The position numbers were made by a program, and so were the translations under genes. Shown one piece after another: positions 43,687 to 55,056 of a DNA stretch of 64,000 nt. The DNA lies in NCBI GenBank assembly GCA_026989535.1, contig JALSJD010000048.1, positions 24,702-88,701 on the forward strand, in the 5' to 3' direction. The notes beneath the pieces were generated by a model. It was not told the origin of the DNA, searched no databases, and worked only from the letters and a program-made list of their open reading frames with translations. Every line of letters starts with the position of its first letter. Position 1 is the first letter of the stretch. Source of the stretch: Cyclobacteriaceae bacterium. Lineage in GTDB: Bacteria > Bacteroidota > Bacteroidia > Cytophagales > Cyclobacteriaceae.

Positions 43687-43862
43687 GGTTTTTAAAATTA
43701 ATTTAATTATATAATGAGACCCAAATATACAATAAATCTTGATTTGGTCTGTACAGCGTATTATCTAATTTTTGCTCTAATGCCAAAGTGCTATTTTTTT
43801 ATTATGATAGGTTTATAAATAATAGGATTTAACTTTACATACTATAAGCACTTAAATTAGTT

Positions 43863-44624
43863 ATGAGAAAAAAGATTGTTGCAGGAAACTGGAAATTGAA
43901 TAATACCTTGGAAGAGGGGTTAAAACTTGCGTCTGAAATTACCAATATGGTAACCGATGAGCTAAGAGATGAAGTAACTGTGGTTTTAGGAACACCGTAT
44001 ATTCACCTTTCGGCTGTTGGTAAATTAACCGAAAATGTGGAGAAGCTGCATGTAGCTGCACAAGATTGTAGCACACATGAATCTGGTGCTTACACAGGCG
44101 AAATATCTGTTTCAATGATTCAATCGACAGGTGCAAGCTATGTAATTATTGGGCATAGCGAGCGAAGAGAATACCATAACGAAACCAATGAGCAACTAGC
44201 CACCAAGGTTGAGTTGGCCTTAAAAGCCGATTTAACCCCCATATTTTGCTGTGGCGAATCATTGAACATAAGAGAATCTGGCAAACATGAACGTTTTGTG
44301 AGTGCCCAAATTACAGAAAGCTTGTTTCACCTAACGGAAGAACAAATGAGCAAAGTGGTAATTGCCTACGAACCTATATGGGCCATTGGCACAGGAGTTA
44401 CGGCTTCCTCAGACCAAGCACAAGAAATGCACAAGGCATTGCGTGCACATATTGCTTCCAAATTTGGAAATACAATAGCCGATGAGGCTTCTATTTTATA
44501 CGGGGGCAGTTGTAAACCAACCAATGCCAATGAGCTATTTAGCCAACCAGATATCGATGGGGGGCTTATCGGTGGAGCCTCTTTAAAATCGCGCGATTTT
44601 ATGGACATAATCAACTCATTTTAG
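43863..44624 (+). CDS. tpiA: Triosephosphate isomerase
   Basis: MRKKIVAGNWKLNNT; VIIGHSERREYHNE; VIAYEPIWAIGTG; LYGGSCKPTNA. Confidence 0.97.
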   Translation: MRKKIVAGNWKLNNTLEEGLKLASEITNMVTDELRDEVTVVLGTPYIHLSAVGKLTENVEKLHVAAQDCSTHESGAYTGEISVSMIQSTGASYVIIGHSERREYHNETNEQLATKVELALKADLTPIFCCGESLNIRESGKHERFVSAQITESLFHLTEEQMSKVVIAYEPIWAIGTGVTASSDQAQEMHKALRAHIASKFGNTIADEASILYGGSCKPTNANELFSQPDIDGGLIGGASLKSRDFMDIINSF

Positions 44625-44625
44625 C

Positions 44626-44961
44626 TTGGTAAAGTATCTCATATTCCTCGTAGCTTTTTTTGCAATAGGGTTTAGCTCAACTGCTCAAAACCAACCCTAT
44701 TGCCGTTTGCAAGGAGCCGTTTACGAAACCCCCACCAAGCAAGGGGCAGACTTTTGGGTATTTGAAGAAGAATCAGAAGCTTTTGCTGATATGCTTATTT
44801 ATGAGGAAGAAAATAAGTTATATGCCGACCAGCCAGGGATGTGGTTTTTTGTGGAGAATATAGGATTAGCTGATTTTGCTATTTATTTTACCAAGGATAA
44901 AAGCGAAGCTGACTTTGTTGTCTGTTTTACTGAATCACCCACGTTTGCCGGCTGCCAATAA
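44626..44961 (+). CDS. DUF6150-like small secreted protein
   Basis: Signal peptide and repeated KSEADFVVCFTES / EESEAFADMLIYE-like units; TTG start 1 nt after the tpiA stop. Confidence 0.65.
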   Translation: MVKYLIFLVAFFAIGFSSTAQNQPYCRLQGAVYETPTKQGADFWVFEEESEAFADMLIYEEENKLYADQPGMWFFVENIGLADFAIYFTKDKSEADFVVCFTESPTFAGCQ

Positions 44962-44971
44962 CGCCTTTGCT

Positions 44972-45796
44972 ATGAGCTACCAAGAGTTTACAATTACATG
45001 CCGCCCCGAGTTTACGGAAATACTCATTGCAGAATTTTCAACCTTGGGGTTCGATACCTTTCAAGAAACAGCCACAGGTTTTATTACTTTTTTAGAAGAG
45101 GAATTTAACGAAGCACTCTTAAATGACATCCATGAGCGATACTCCTCAACAGCCAATTTTAGCTTTGTACACAAAGAAACGATAAAACAAAATTGGAATA
45201 AGGAATGGGAAAAAAATTACGACCCCATCATTATAGACGAAACTTGTGTGGTAAAAGCACCTTTTCATACCCATTTGCCTGTTTACCCCATTGAGTTAAT
45301 CATAACCCCAAAAATGAGTTTTGGTACGGGACACCACGAAACTACCCACCTAATGTTGGCAGAAATGTTAACGTTAGATGTTAAAGATAAATCTGTGATG
45401 GATGCGGGTACAGGAACAGGCGTTTTAGCTATTCTGGCAAAAAAGCAAGGAGCCAAATCCGTATTTGCCTTTGATATTGACGACTGGTGTGTGGAAAACA
45501 CAATGGAAAATGCCGAAGTGAATAATGTTAGGGTTCAAGTAGTGAAAGCATCCATTGAGGAGGTAAAAATAGATAATGGCTACGATGTTATTTTAGCCAA
45601 CATCAACAAAAATATATTAATAAGCCAAATGCATTATTATAAAAAATCGTTGAGTGCCAAAGGCGGAACCGTTTTGTTAAGTGGCTTTTATGAAACAGAT
45701 TTGGGTGATATAATTAAATGTGCAAAGGAAGTTAATCTCGACTATGTACATCATAAAGTGCGCAATAAATGGACAATGGCTCGTTTTAAAGGATAA
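44972..45796 (+). CDS. prmA: Ribosomal protein L11 methyltransferase
   Basis: PKMSFGTGHHETTHLMLAEM; MDAGTGTGVLAILAKKQGA; VILANINKNI; start reset to MSYQEFTITCRPEF. Confidence 0.93.
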   Translation: MSYQEFTITCRPEFTEILIAEFSTLGFDTFQETATGFITFLEEEFNEALLNDIHERYSSTANFSFVHKETIKQNWNKEWEKNYDPIIIDETCVVKAPFHTHLPVYPIELIITPKMSFGTGHHETTHLMLAEMLTLDVKDKSVMDAGTGTGVLAILAKKQGAKSVFAFDIDDWCVENTMENAEVNNVRVQVVKASIEEVKIDNGYDVILANINKNILISQMHYYKKSLSAKGGTVLLSGFYETDLGDIIKCAKEVNLDYVHHKVRNKWTMARFKG

Positions 45797-45816
45797 TTGT
45801 CATTCCTGCGAAAGTG

Positions 45817-45846
45817 CAAAGAAACAAGTTTTTTAGTGTTTCTTTG
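45817..45846 (+). terminator. Probable terminator after prmA
   Basis: CAAAGAAACA-agttttttag-TGTTTCTTTG, 10-bp perfect stem. Confidence 0.55.
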
Positions 45847-45943
45847 AGCCTTAGGGTCTTAGTGGCGTAGTTTTACTACCTTAATAATTACTAAAAAATA
45901 AACATCTCACCTCTATTCTTCCTAAATTTCGTGGTTTAAACAA

Positions 45944-48900
45944 ATGAAGAAACTTCTCATCATAGCTGTTCTTGGAATATTAAGCCTCAAAGGGCAAGGG
46001 CAAGAGTTTGAATTTACCTATAAGTTAGGGGTATTTGGTGATGAGGTACGCACATTGCTAAGCCAAACCAATAATGAAGAAATAGCCGCCATTGGCGAAT
46101 CTTTTGCCATTGCCTGGAAAGACTACTCGCCCGAATTGCAAGCAAAAATTACCAAGCAAACCAAACAATTAAAAAACCAAGGAGCTAAAACGAGGGGTCA
46201 CCTTAAAGAGTATTTTGGAGCCCTTGCTTCCGCCATAAATGACGAACACGCATCGGCAAAAGTACTCACCAGCTTTTTGCTCGTTTCTCAAAAAGTGCTT
46301 AACGAATATCCATTAAGCAAATCTATCACATTTTACCAAACAACTCGCCTCTTTTTTGAAACCGGAGCATTATACCACTCCAAAGGGTATCAACTTTATG
46401 CACAAAATAGAGAGTATGTATTTTTATATGGAGTCGAAGAAATTGAGCCTATTGAAGAACCTCCGGCAACCGAAGAAGACGTATTTGAGGATTGGAACGA
46501 AGAAGAAAACTACGATGATGCTTGGGGAACTAGCTGGGAAGAGGACACCACCAATTTTGAGGAAGAGCCTGTTAATGAAATAGTAGTAGAGGAAGTACTT
46601 ACAAGACCCATATTAGGTCCAGCCATCGTTTTTGAACGAGTAAATTTGGAAATTACTACTCCTTTTGATACCAGTGTGGTAAAAAATAGCAAAGGGGCTC
46701 TTCTTATTATGGCCCAAGTGTTTGTTGGCCAAAAGGGGCAATTCGATTGGTCTTCGGTTGGCTTATCTCCCGATTCTGTGTATGTGGAGTTTAAAGGATT
46801 TGAATTTGATATTACTCAAACACTTTTTTATGCAAAAGGGGCTAATCTTACATACATTCCTATGTTGGAAGAGCCAATACCAGGTGTTTTTGAATACAAA
46901 CCACAAGAGAACAAAGACCCCAACAAACTCTCATATCCAAGATTTAAATCATTAAGTAATACGGTAAATGTGCAACACCTTGGAGGGGCTGAGTTTTATT
47001 ATAAAGGAGGGTTTTCCCTTGCCGGCAAAAAAATAGTAAGCGAAGGCAAGTTTAAGGGGCTTGCAGAAATTAGGGTAGAAAGCGCAGGAGGAACTAAGTT
47101 TAAAGCTAAATCATTTCGGTTTGTTTTTGCAGATTCTATTGTAACAGCCCAATTAGCCTCTATCGTAATTTATGATAAATATGATTCTATCTATCACCCA
47201 GCCGTGCAGGTTAGTTACAACCTTAACTCACAAACACTCATCGTTACGCGCGAAAAAGGCGATTTTAGAAATACCCCTTATGTAGCAAGTATGTACGATA
47301 TTAACTTTACAGCTGATATGATTAAATGGCACTTGCCAGAGGACAGCCTTTATGTATCTACGATATCTGCCCGCACCGAAATACCCTTATTAATTCAATC
47401 AAATGAATATTACGATCGTAATATGTTTAATGAAGTGGTTGGTTTATACGATTATAACCCATTAAAACTAGTGCTTTACTATGCGCAAAAAGAAAAAACA
47501 GACCAGTTCTACTCCGATGATTTAGCTGAAGCCAGAAAACTTGACCCGAAAGTATTGAGAGGAGCTATGCTCGATTTAATGAGGAGAGGGTATATAAATT
47601 ATAACACCCTATCCGGAGAGATTACACTTACCGAAAAAGCCAAACATAAGGGCCGTGCGCAAAAAGGAAAAGCAGATTATGATAACATCTTGTTATTCTC
47701 TAAAATTGATCGTGGCTTTAATGGAATTTTAGACCTTGCTTCTCAAGAATTTCATTTTAATGGTGTTGATAAATTTTACCTCTCTCAAATCTTAGATGTT
47801 TCGGTTGACCCCGATAGCAATAGGGTAACTATGATGCCCAATAAAGACATTAAATTTAACGGAAAGCTAGCGGCAGGTAATTTTGATTACGTGGGCCACG
47901 AATTTATTTTTAGGTATGATAGTTTCTTGGTGGAAATGAATCAAATTGATTCTATCCAGTTCTACATACTCGAAGAAGACAGCCGAGGGGGCAAACGAAA
48001 AAAAGTGGACAACTCTTTGGCGGGTATTCCCAAAGAAGGGTTAGAAGTAAAAATAGACTCCTCGGCTACCCAACCACCAGCAGGCACTACAACAACCGGC
48101 TTTGACCAAACCGAAGCACCTACCATAGCCAACAATAACCAGCCCAAAGACATGTCGGCCATTAGTGGCACCTCGGGGGTGCTTTACATTAGCAAGCCCA
48201 ATAATAAAGCAGGAAAGGAGGTAATACCCAATTACCCCAAATTTAAAGGGGGAGGTACAGGCTCGGTTGTTTATTTTGATAGGCCCGAAATATTAGGTGG
48301 AGCCTACGACAAATCAATGTATTTTAAGCTACCCCCTTTCGACTTAGATAGCTTAAGCGATAGTGATTTTTCGGCTATTCAGTTTGTTGGCACCTTTTTT
48401 TCAAATGGCTGGTTTCCTGAATTTGCCGAAAACCTGCATATTATGCCCGATTATTCCTTGGGCTTCGAGCACAGTGTTCCACCCGAAGGGTACCAACTAT
48501 TTGGAGGCAACGGGCGATTATTTAATAGGCTATCGCTCGATAAAAGAGGCTTAGTTGGCAATGGGAAACTAGAGTTTTTAACCACGGTACTCGAAAGTGA
48601 AGCTTTTATTTTCTACCCCGACTCTGTTGCCAGTAGTGGATTTCAGTACGAAATGCGCAACGAAGAGTTTAATGGCGTGACCTTTCCCCACGCCACAGCC
48701 GCTACTTATCACATGCAGTGGTTGCCTCAAAAAGACAGTATGTATGTGCGTAATATAGGCGAGCCGTTTAGCCTTTACGAGGGCGATGGAACGCTAGACG
48801 GTTCTTTAATTGTAACCAATAAAGGGGTAAAGGGTAGTGGTACATTGCTCACCCATAATTCAGAAACCTTTTCTTCCAATTACAGCTTGGGTGGCGAAAG

Positions 48901-50827
48901 CTATAAAGCAAGGCATGCCCGGTTTAATATTAAATCAGACAACCCGGAAAAGCCTGCCTTTTTGGGTAATAACGTGAGAGTGAGCTTTGATTTACCTTCT
49001 AAAAAGGCCGAAATTAATCCCGAAATAGCCGGAGATGCCGCCATCGAGTTTCCGTATGCCCAATTTAACACCTCCATTACACGAGCCGTTTGGGATTTGG
49101 AGAACCAGAAAGTGTTTATGTCTAAGCCCGAAAATGTACCCATAGAAGATTCGTACTTTTATACGACACGCAAAGATTTGGACTCCTTGGCATTTAATGC
49201 TACTGCGGCTGAATACGATATGCAAACGTTGGAGCTTAAAGTAAGCGGTATTCCGTACATTATAGTGGCCGATTCTAAAATTACACCCGAAAACGGAGAA
49301 GTGCTTATTTTAGAAGATGCAAGAATTGGCACATTAGTAAATACAACCATTATTTTAGATACATTAAATGAGTTTCATGAAGTATATGATGCCACTGTAA
49401 CTGTTATTTCCAGAAACGAGTTTGAAGGAGATGGAACCTACCGTTTTATCAACTCAGAAGAAGATACTTTTGCCATTCAACTAAGCGATTTTCACTTAGA
49501 AGAGTTTTCCGAAGGAAAAAGAGGACGAACAGCCAAGCACACCGTAGCAAATGGCACGATTGAAGAAGCAGACCAATTGGTAATATCGCCAGGTATGTTT
49601 TACCGTGGCAATGTAAAAATGTTGGCTCACAAGCCGGCCCTTGAGTTGGATGGTTTTGTTAAACTCGACCTAAAAAGTATTCCTGATTATGACACTTGGA
49701 TTGCGTATAATAGTAGTGGAGAACAAGAACAAGTGGTATTTAAATTTGATGAAAGTTTAACCTCTCAAGGCAAACTACTATCTGCCGGCCTCCATTTTAA
49801 GTACCAGGATTTTAGCTTATATAGTACGTTTTGTTATGATAAAGAAGACGAGCAGGACGAAGACTTTTTTAAACCTTCGGGTTTTTTAAGCTTTAAAGCG
49901 GATAGTAATGAGTTTGTGATTATAAGCAGAGATAAAGACCTTGGTTTATCCTACTCTGGCAAAGTATTTGGATATGACGAAATAACTCGAAATATTAGGT
50001 TCGAAGGTCCAGTGCGCTTTATTGATAATAGTAAAACGCGTGCCATTAAGGCCTCCGCCATTGGGCTGGGCAATATGGCTACCAACGAGCTCGAATTTAC
50101 CAGTTTTATGACTATGAATTTTAAAATACCAAGCGCATTATTTGATATGATGGGTGATGATTTTAAAAATGTGGTGGAAGAAATTGGTGCACCCGAAGCC
50201 ATTGAAGACCGAACGGAATTACTCTATTTAATGGCCGAAATCATAGGCAACCGAGCCACCAAAGCGTACGAAGAAAAATCATCTTTGGAGTATGTGCCAC
50301 TTGCATCAATGTCGCCAAATTTAGTAAGACCCCTTGTTTTTTCTAACATAAAATTTAAATGGAGCGAAGACCAAAAAGCTTTTTACAACGATGGGTTTGC
50401 GGGTATTTCTAATGTATTACGAACAGATATAAACGCAGAGTTTGAAAGCTTTTTCGAAATTAGAAAAACCGAAGGAGGAGAAACCATTAACTTATTTATA
50501 AAAGCATCTCCCGACTCATGGTATTATTTTAGTATGGAAGAAGATAAGCTGTTAATGTACTCCTCCAACGAAGCATTTAATACTTTTTTAACCAGTAAAA
50601 GCAATATGGGCAAAGCCAAAATTGGTGAGTTTCAATTTGGCCCCATCGACCGAGCTGAAACACTCCAATTTATTAATACATTTAGAGCCATCTATTTTGA
50701 TATTGATGAAGACTATAACCTTAGCGACCCTACTGCCATTGATGACTCCCCCATTACCCCCACAGATGACCTGCCTAAAGAAGACGATGGGTTTGGCGAT
50801 GAGGAGGAAGATGATGACGGGTTTTAA
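45944..50827 (+). CDS. Giant secreted protein of unknown function (1627 aa)
   Basis: Signal peptide MKKLLIIAVLGILSLKGQGQ; beta-rich repetitive body; acidic segments near residues 165-220 and at the C-terminus (DDLPKEDDGFGDEEEDDDGF). Confidence 0.85.
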   Translation: MKKLLIIAVLGILSLKGQGQEFEFTYKLGVFGDEVRTLLSQTNNEEIAAIGESFAIAWKDYSPELQAKITKQTKQLKNQGAKTRGHLKEYFGALASAINDEHASAKVLTSFLLVSQKVLNEYPLSKSITFYQTTRLFFETGALYHSKGYQLYAQNREYVFLYGVEEIEPIEEPPATEEDVFEDWNEEENYDDAWGTSWEEDTTNFEEEPVNEIVVEEVLTRPILGPAIVFERVNLEITTPFDTSVVKNSKGALLIMAQVFVGQKGQFDWSSVGLSPDSVYVEFKGFEFDITQTLFYAKGANLTYIPMLEEPIPGVFEYKPQENKDPNKLSYPRFKSLSNTVNVQHLGGAEFYYKGGFSLAGKKIVSEGKFKGLAEIRVESAGGTKFKAKSFRFVFADSIVTAQLASIVIYDKYDSIYHPAVQVSYNLNSQTLIVTREKGDFRNTPYVASMYDINFTADMIKWHLPEDSLYVSTISARTEIPLLIQSNEYYDRNMFNEVVGLYDYNPLKLVLYYAQKEKTDQFYSDDLAEARKLDPKVLRGAMLDLMRRGYINYNTLSGEITLTEKAKHKGRAQKGKADYDNILLFSKIDRGFNGILDLASQEFHFNGVDKFYLSQILDVSVDPDSNRVTMMPNKDIKFNGKLAAGNFDYVGHEFIFRYDSFLVEMNQIDSIQFYILEEDSRGGKRKKVDNSLAGIPKEGLEVKIDSSATQPPAGTTTTGFDQTEAPTIANNNQPKDMSAISGTSGVLYISKPNNKAGKEVIPNYPKFKGGGTGSVVYFDRPEILGGAYDKSMYFKLPPFDLDSLSDSDFSAIQFVGTFFSNGWFPEFAENLHIMPDYSLGFEHSVPPEGYQLFGGNGRLFNRLSLDKRGLVGNGKLEFLTTVLESEAFIFYPDSVASSGFQYEMRNEEFNGVTFPHATAATYHMQWLPQKDSMYVRNIGEPFSLYEGDGTLDGSLIVTNKGVKGSGTLLTHNSETFSSNYSLGGESYKARHARFNIKSDNPEKPAFLGNNVRVSFDLPSKKAEINPEIAGDAAIEFPYAQFNTSITRAVWDLENQKVFMSKPENVPIEDSYFYTTRKDLDSLAFNATAAEYDMQTLELKVSGIPYIIVADSKITPENGEVLILEDARIGTLVNTTIILDTLNEFHEVYDATVTVISRNEFEGDGTYRFINSEEDTFAIQLSDFHLEEFSEGKRGRTAKHTVANGTIEEADQLVISPGMFYRGNVKMLAHKPALELDGFVKLDLKSIPDYDTWIAYNSSGEQEQVVFKFDESLTSQGKLLSAGLHFKYQDFSLYSTFCYDKEDEQDEDFFKPSGFLSFKADSNEFVIISRDKDLGLSYSGKVFGYDEITRNIRFEGPVRFIDNSKTRAIKASAIGLGNMATNELEFTSFMTMNFKIPSALFDMMGDDFKNVVEEIGAPEAIEDRTELLYLMAEIIGNRATKAYEEKSSLEYVPLASMSPNLVRPLVFSNIKFKWSEDQKAFYNDGFAGISNVLRTDINAEFESFFEIRKTEGGETINLFIKASPDSWYYFSMEEDKLLMYSSNEAFNTFLTSKSNMGKAKIGEFQFGPIDRAETLQFINTFRAIYFDIDEDYNLSDPTAIDDSPITPTDDLPKEDDGFGDEEEDDDGF

Positions 50828-50891
50828 AGGCAGGAATCTTATAAAGAAACATAAACCAACTTATAAAGTATCTGCTAAAGGCTAGTAAAAA

Positions 50892-52163
50892 CTAACCAAT
50901 TGTTAGTTTTATGGTGATAATGCGTTTTTCTTCCATTTCAACTATTTGTGCGGAAAAACCCTCAAAGTCAATCACTTGGCCTGCTTTCGGAATATCTCCT
51001 ATAATGGAGAGAATTAGACCTCCTAATGTTTCATATTCGCCTTCTGGGAGGTTCCAGCCGTACTTATCGTTTAGATACTCAACCTCGTGCCGTGCACTTA
51101 GTGTATAAGTGTTCTCATTTATTTTCTCTTCTTCCAAGGCTTCAACATCATGCTCGTCATGAATTTCGCCTACAATCTCCTCAATTAAGTCCTCTAAACA
51201 TACAAGGCCACTTGTGCCTCCGTATTCATCTACCACTACAGCAATTCCTTTTTTATCGGTTATAAATTTAACCATTAGCTCCTGAGCACGCATCGTTTCA
51301 GGCACAATCACTATGGGTGTCATAATTTGCTTTATGCCTTCGGGCTTTTTAAAAAGCTCATGTGCATGGCAGTACCCTAAAATATTATCGATATTGTACT
51401 CATACACCAGTACCTTGGAGTGGCCACTTTCTATTAACGATTCTGCGAGGTCTTCTATTTTAGCTGTAATATCAATCGCTACAATCTCCGTTCTGGGAAT
51501 CATACAGTCACGTATTTGTAAATTTTTAAACTCTATGGCATTTGTAAATATTTCTTCATCTACATCTGGTATGTCTTCTGCCCCAGGCACTAAGCCGGTT
51601 GGGGTTACTAAGTTTTTAAGGTAGGTGTTTAAATCGGCCAGCCCATATACAGGTTTAGATTCGCTGTATGGAAGCCTAAAAACGTAGGTAATTAATTGTT
51701 TAGATACCCACGTGATTATAGAAGTGAGTACCCAAAGCAAATAGTAGATTAACAACATAGGCAGAGCTAACCACTTAAGCACTCGGTTAGGCTCTAGCAT
51801 AAACAAACTTTTGGGCAAAAACTCGGCTGTAAACAACACAATGAGCGTAGATATTAACGTTTGCAGCACCAAGTGGCTGATTGGCTGATTGATAACAGCA
51901 GGTAGTGTTTGGCTTAGCCAAGGGTCAATGGCTTTGGCCATAAAGATGCCGTAAACTACCAAGGCAATATTATTGCCAATAAGCGTAGTGCCTAAAAAGC
52001 CTGATTGGTTGGTTAAAAATTTAGCTAATATCTTATCAGACCAATCTCCACTTTTTGCTTGCACTTCTAACTGCAATTTATTAGCAGAGATAAAAGCTAT
52101 TTCTATTCCTGAGAAAAAAGCAGAAAAGAATAAGGCAATCAGTATGATATTTAGGTCTTCCAA
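50892..52163 (-). CDS. CNNM/CBS-domain transporter-like protein (HlyC/CorC family)
   Basis: DUF21 N-terminus ALFFSAFFSGIEIAFISANKLQLE; CBS pair; VVVDEYGGTSGLVCLEDLIEEIVGEIHDEHD. Confidence 0.93.
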   Translation of the reverse strand: MEDLNIILIALFFSAFFSGIEIAFISANKLQLEVQAKSGDWSDKILAKFLTNQSGFLGTTLIGNNIALVVYGIFMAKAIDPWLSQTLPAVINQPISHLVLQTLISTLIVLFTAEFLPKSLFMLEPNRVLKWLALPMLLIYYLLWVLTSIITWVSKQLITYVFRLPYSESKPVYGLADLNTYLKNLVTPTGLVPGAEDIPDVDEEIFTNAIEFKNLQIRDCMIPRTEIVAIDITAKIEDLAESLIESGHSKVLVYEYNIDNILGYCHAHELFKKPEGIKQIMTPIVIVPETMRAQELMVKFITDKKGIAVVVDEYGGTSGLVCLEDLIEEIVGEIHDEHDVEALEEEKINENTYTLSARHEVEYLNDKYGWNLPEGEYETLGGLILSIIGDIPKAGQVIDFEGFSAQIVEMEEKRIITIKLTIG

Positions 52164-52177
52164 CGAATTTTGTTCTC

Positions 52178-52417
52178 CTAATGATTTCGATTCATATAGC
52201 GCTTAGCCCTTCGGTTCATCGGAGGTTTGTTTTCTTCTTGTTTTTTCTTGTTTTTTCTAATTTGGTAATATAAAAACAAGGCAATTGATACCATAAAAAT
52301 CCAATACGAATTTTCAAATCCACTATTAATGGTTTCGTTAATTCCTATTATTATTATACCTCCACTAAAAAATAGCAGTAATATATTTATAAGGTTCGTT
52401 TTTGGCTTTTCTTGCAT
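52178..52417 (-). CDS. Small membrane protein, hypothetical
   Basis: 79 aa, two predicted hydrophobic segments, basic C-terminus NRRAKRYMNRNH. Confidence 0.6.
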   Translation of the reverse strand: MQEKPKTNLINILLLFFSGGIIIIGINETINSGFENSYWIFMVSIALFLYYQIRKNKKKQEENKPPMNRRAKRYMNRNH

Positions 52418-52612
52418 TTTGTTATACGCGTTACAATATTATTAGCAAAAGTAAATATTTAGGAGGAACAAACAGAACCTGTGATAGATTACTGCTTTTT
52501 AGCTCCTGTTCATAAACGCCAATAAACAAAAATCAAATACCTGCCGACTGGCTGAAACCTCCATAATAAAAATTAAAAAAAACCTGCTAAGAGTTTGATT
52601 ATTAGATATTAA

Positions 52613-52650
52613 CCCCCATCAGAGTCCTCTGCGAGAGACTCTGATGGGGG
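52613..52650. terminator. Strong isolated hairpin, terminator-like
   Basis: CCCCCATCAGAGTC / GACTCTGATGGGGG, 14-bp perfect stem; not directly downstream of any called gene on either strand. Confidence 0.6.
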
Positions 52651-52790
52651 TACTTTGTCATAACTTTAGTTTTTTTTATAAAGTTAAACAATTGCGACAA
52701 TTTGAAAGGCATCCTTTTTTTTAGCAGACCCTCAATAATAGCCCAAGAAAAAGGTTCTATTATAAAAACCCTATATTTTTCGCAAACTTA

Positions 52791-52822
52791 TTTGGAAACA
52801 TTCTAAATGCTATTTAGGTTTG
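52791..52822 (+). promoter_or_regulatory. Bacteroidetes-type promoter of the OsmC-metY-metX leader
   Basis: TTTG (52791-52794), 20-nt spacer, TAGGTTTG (52815-52822); fits TTTG-N~20-TANNTTTG. Confidence 0.75.
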
Positions 52823-52835
52823 CACCTTCAATTAG

Positions 52836-52992
52836 ATACTCGTTCAAGAGTGTCCAGTTTATAAAGAAGCGTGGAGAGGCAGGCTCTAAGAAGCGCTAGC
52901 AACCACTCTGGTTCTGCATTAAAGAAACAGAAAAGGTGCTAAATCCTGATCCCAAGGAACGTTTATCAAGTGATAAACACGGGAGAATATAA
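52836..52992 (+). ncRNA. SAM-I (S-box) riboswitch-like aptamer
   Basis: Contains TTCAAGAGTG, GGAGAGGCAGGCTCTAAGAAGCGCTAGCAACC and AAGGTGCTAAATCCTG core motifs; P3-like TTCTG/CAGAA and P4-like GTTTATC-aagt-GATAAAC stems; sits upstream of metY-metX. Confidence 0.82.
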
Positions 52993-53002
52993 GTTGTATA
53001 TA

Positions 53003-53122
53003 ATGAAAAATTCAATTCAACACCAGTCAGGATATCAAAGCACCAACTTGTCGCTTTGCGATACCCTTCTTTCTTTTTTTAAGCACTCATATTATAGTAT
53101 GTGTTGCTGTAGCTGCTGCTAA
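53003..53122 (+). CDS. Candidate cysteine leader peptide, 39 aa (MKNSIQHQSGYQSTNLSLCDTLLSFFKHSYYSMCCCSCC)
   Basis: ATG 53003, TAA 53120-53122; 5 of the last 6 codons before the stop are Cys; lies between the SAM riboswitch and OsmC-metY-metX; too short for the ORF track. Confidence 0.6.
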   Translation: MKNSIQHQSGYQSTNLSLCDTLLSFFKHSYYSMCCCSCC

Positions 53123-53293
53123 GGCACACTTTTAAGTAAGGCTCTTAGCTTGCTAATAGTTTTTCTCCCTGTTAAAATGGGTGTAGAAAACACTATCGCA
53201 AAAATCCAATCTCTTACCGGCAGTTTGCAAAATTTGTAAACAGAGTTGTCGGTTCAATCTTTATTTTACACCATTTCAAAAATAAGTATCATT

Positions 53294-55055
<1,762 letters not shown>

Positions 55056-55056
<1 letters not shown>

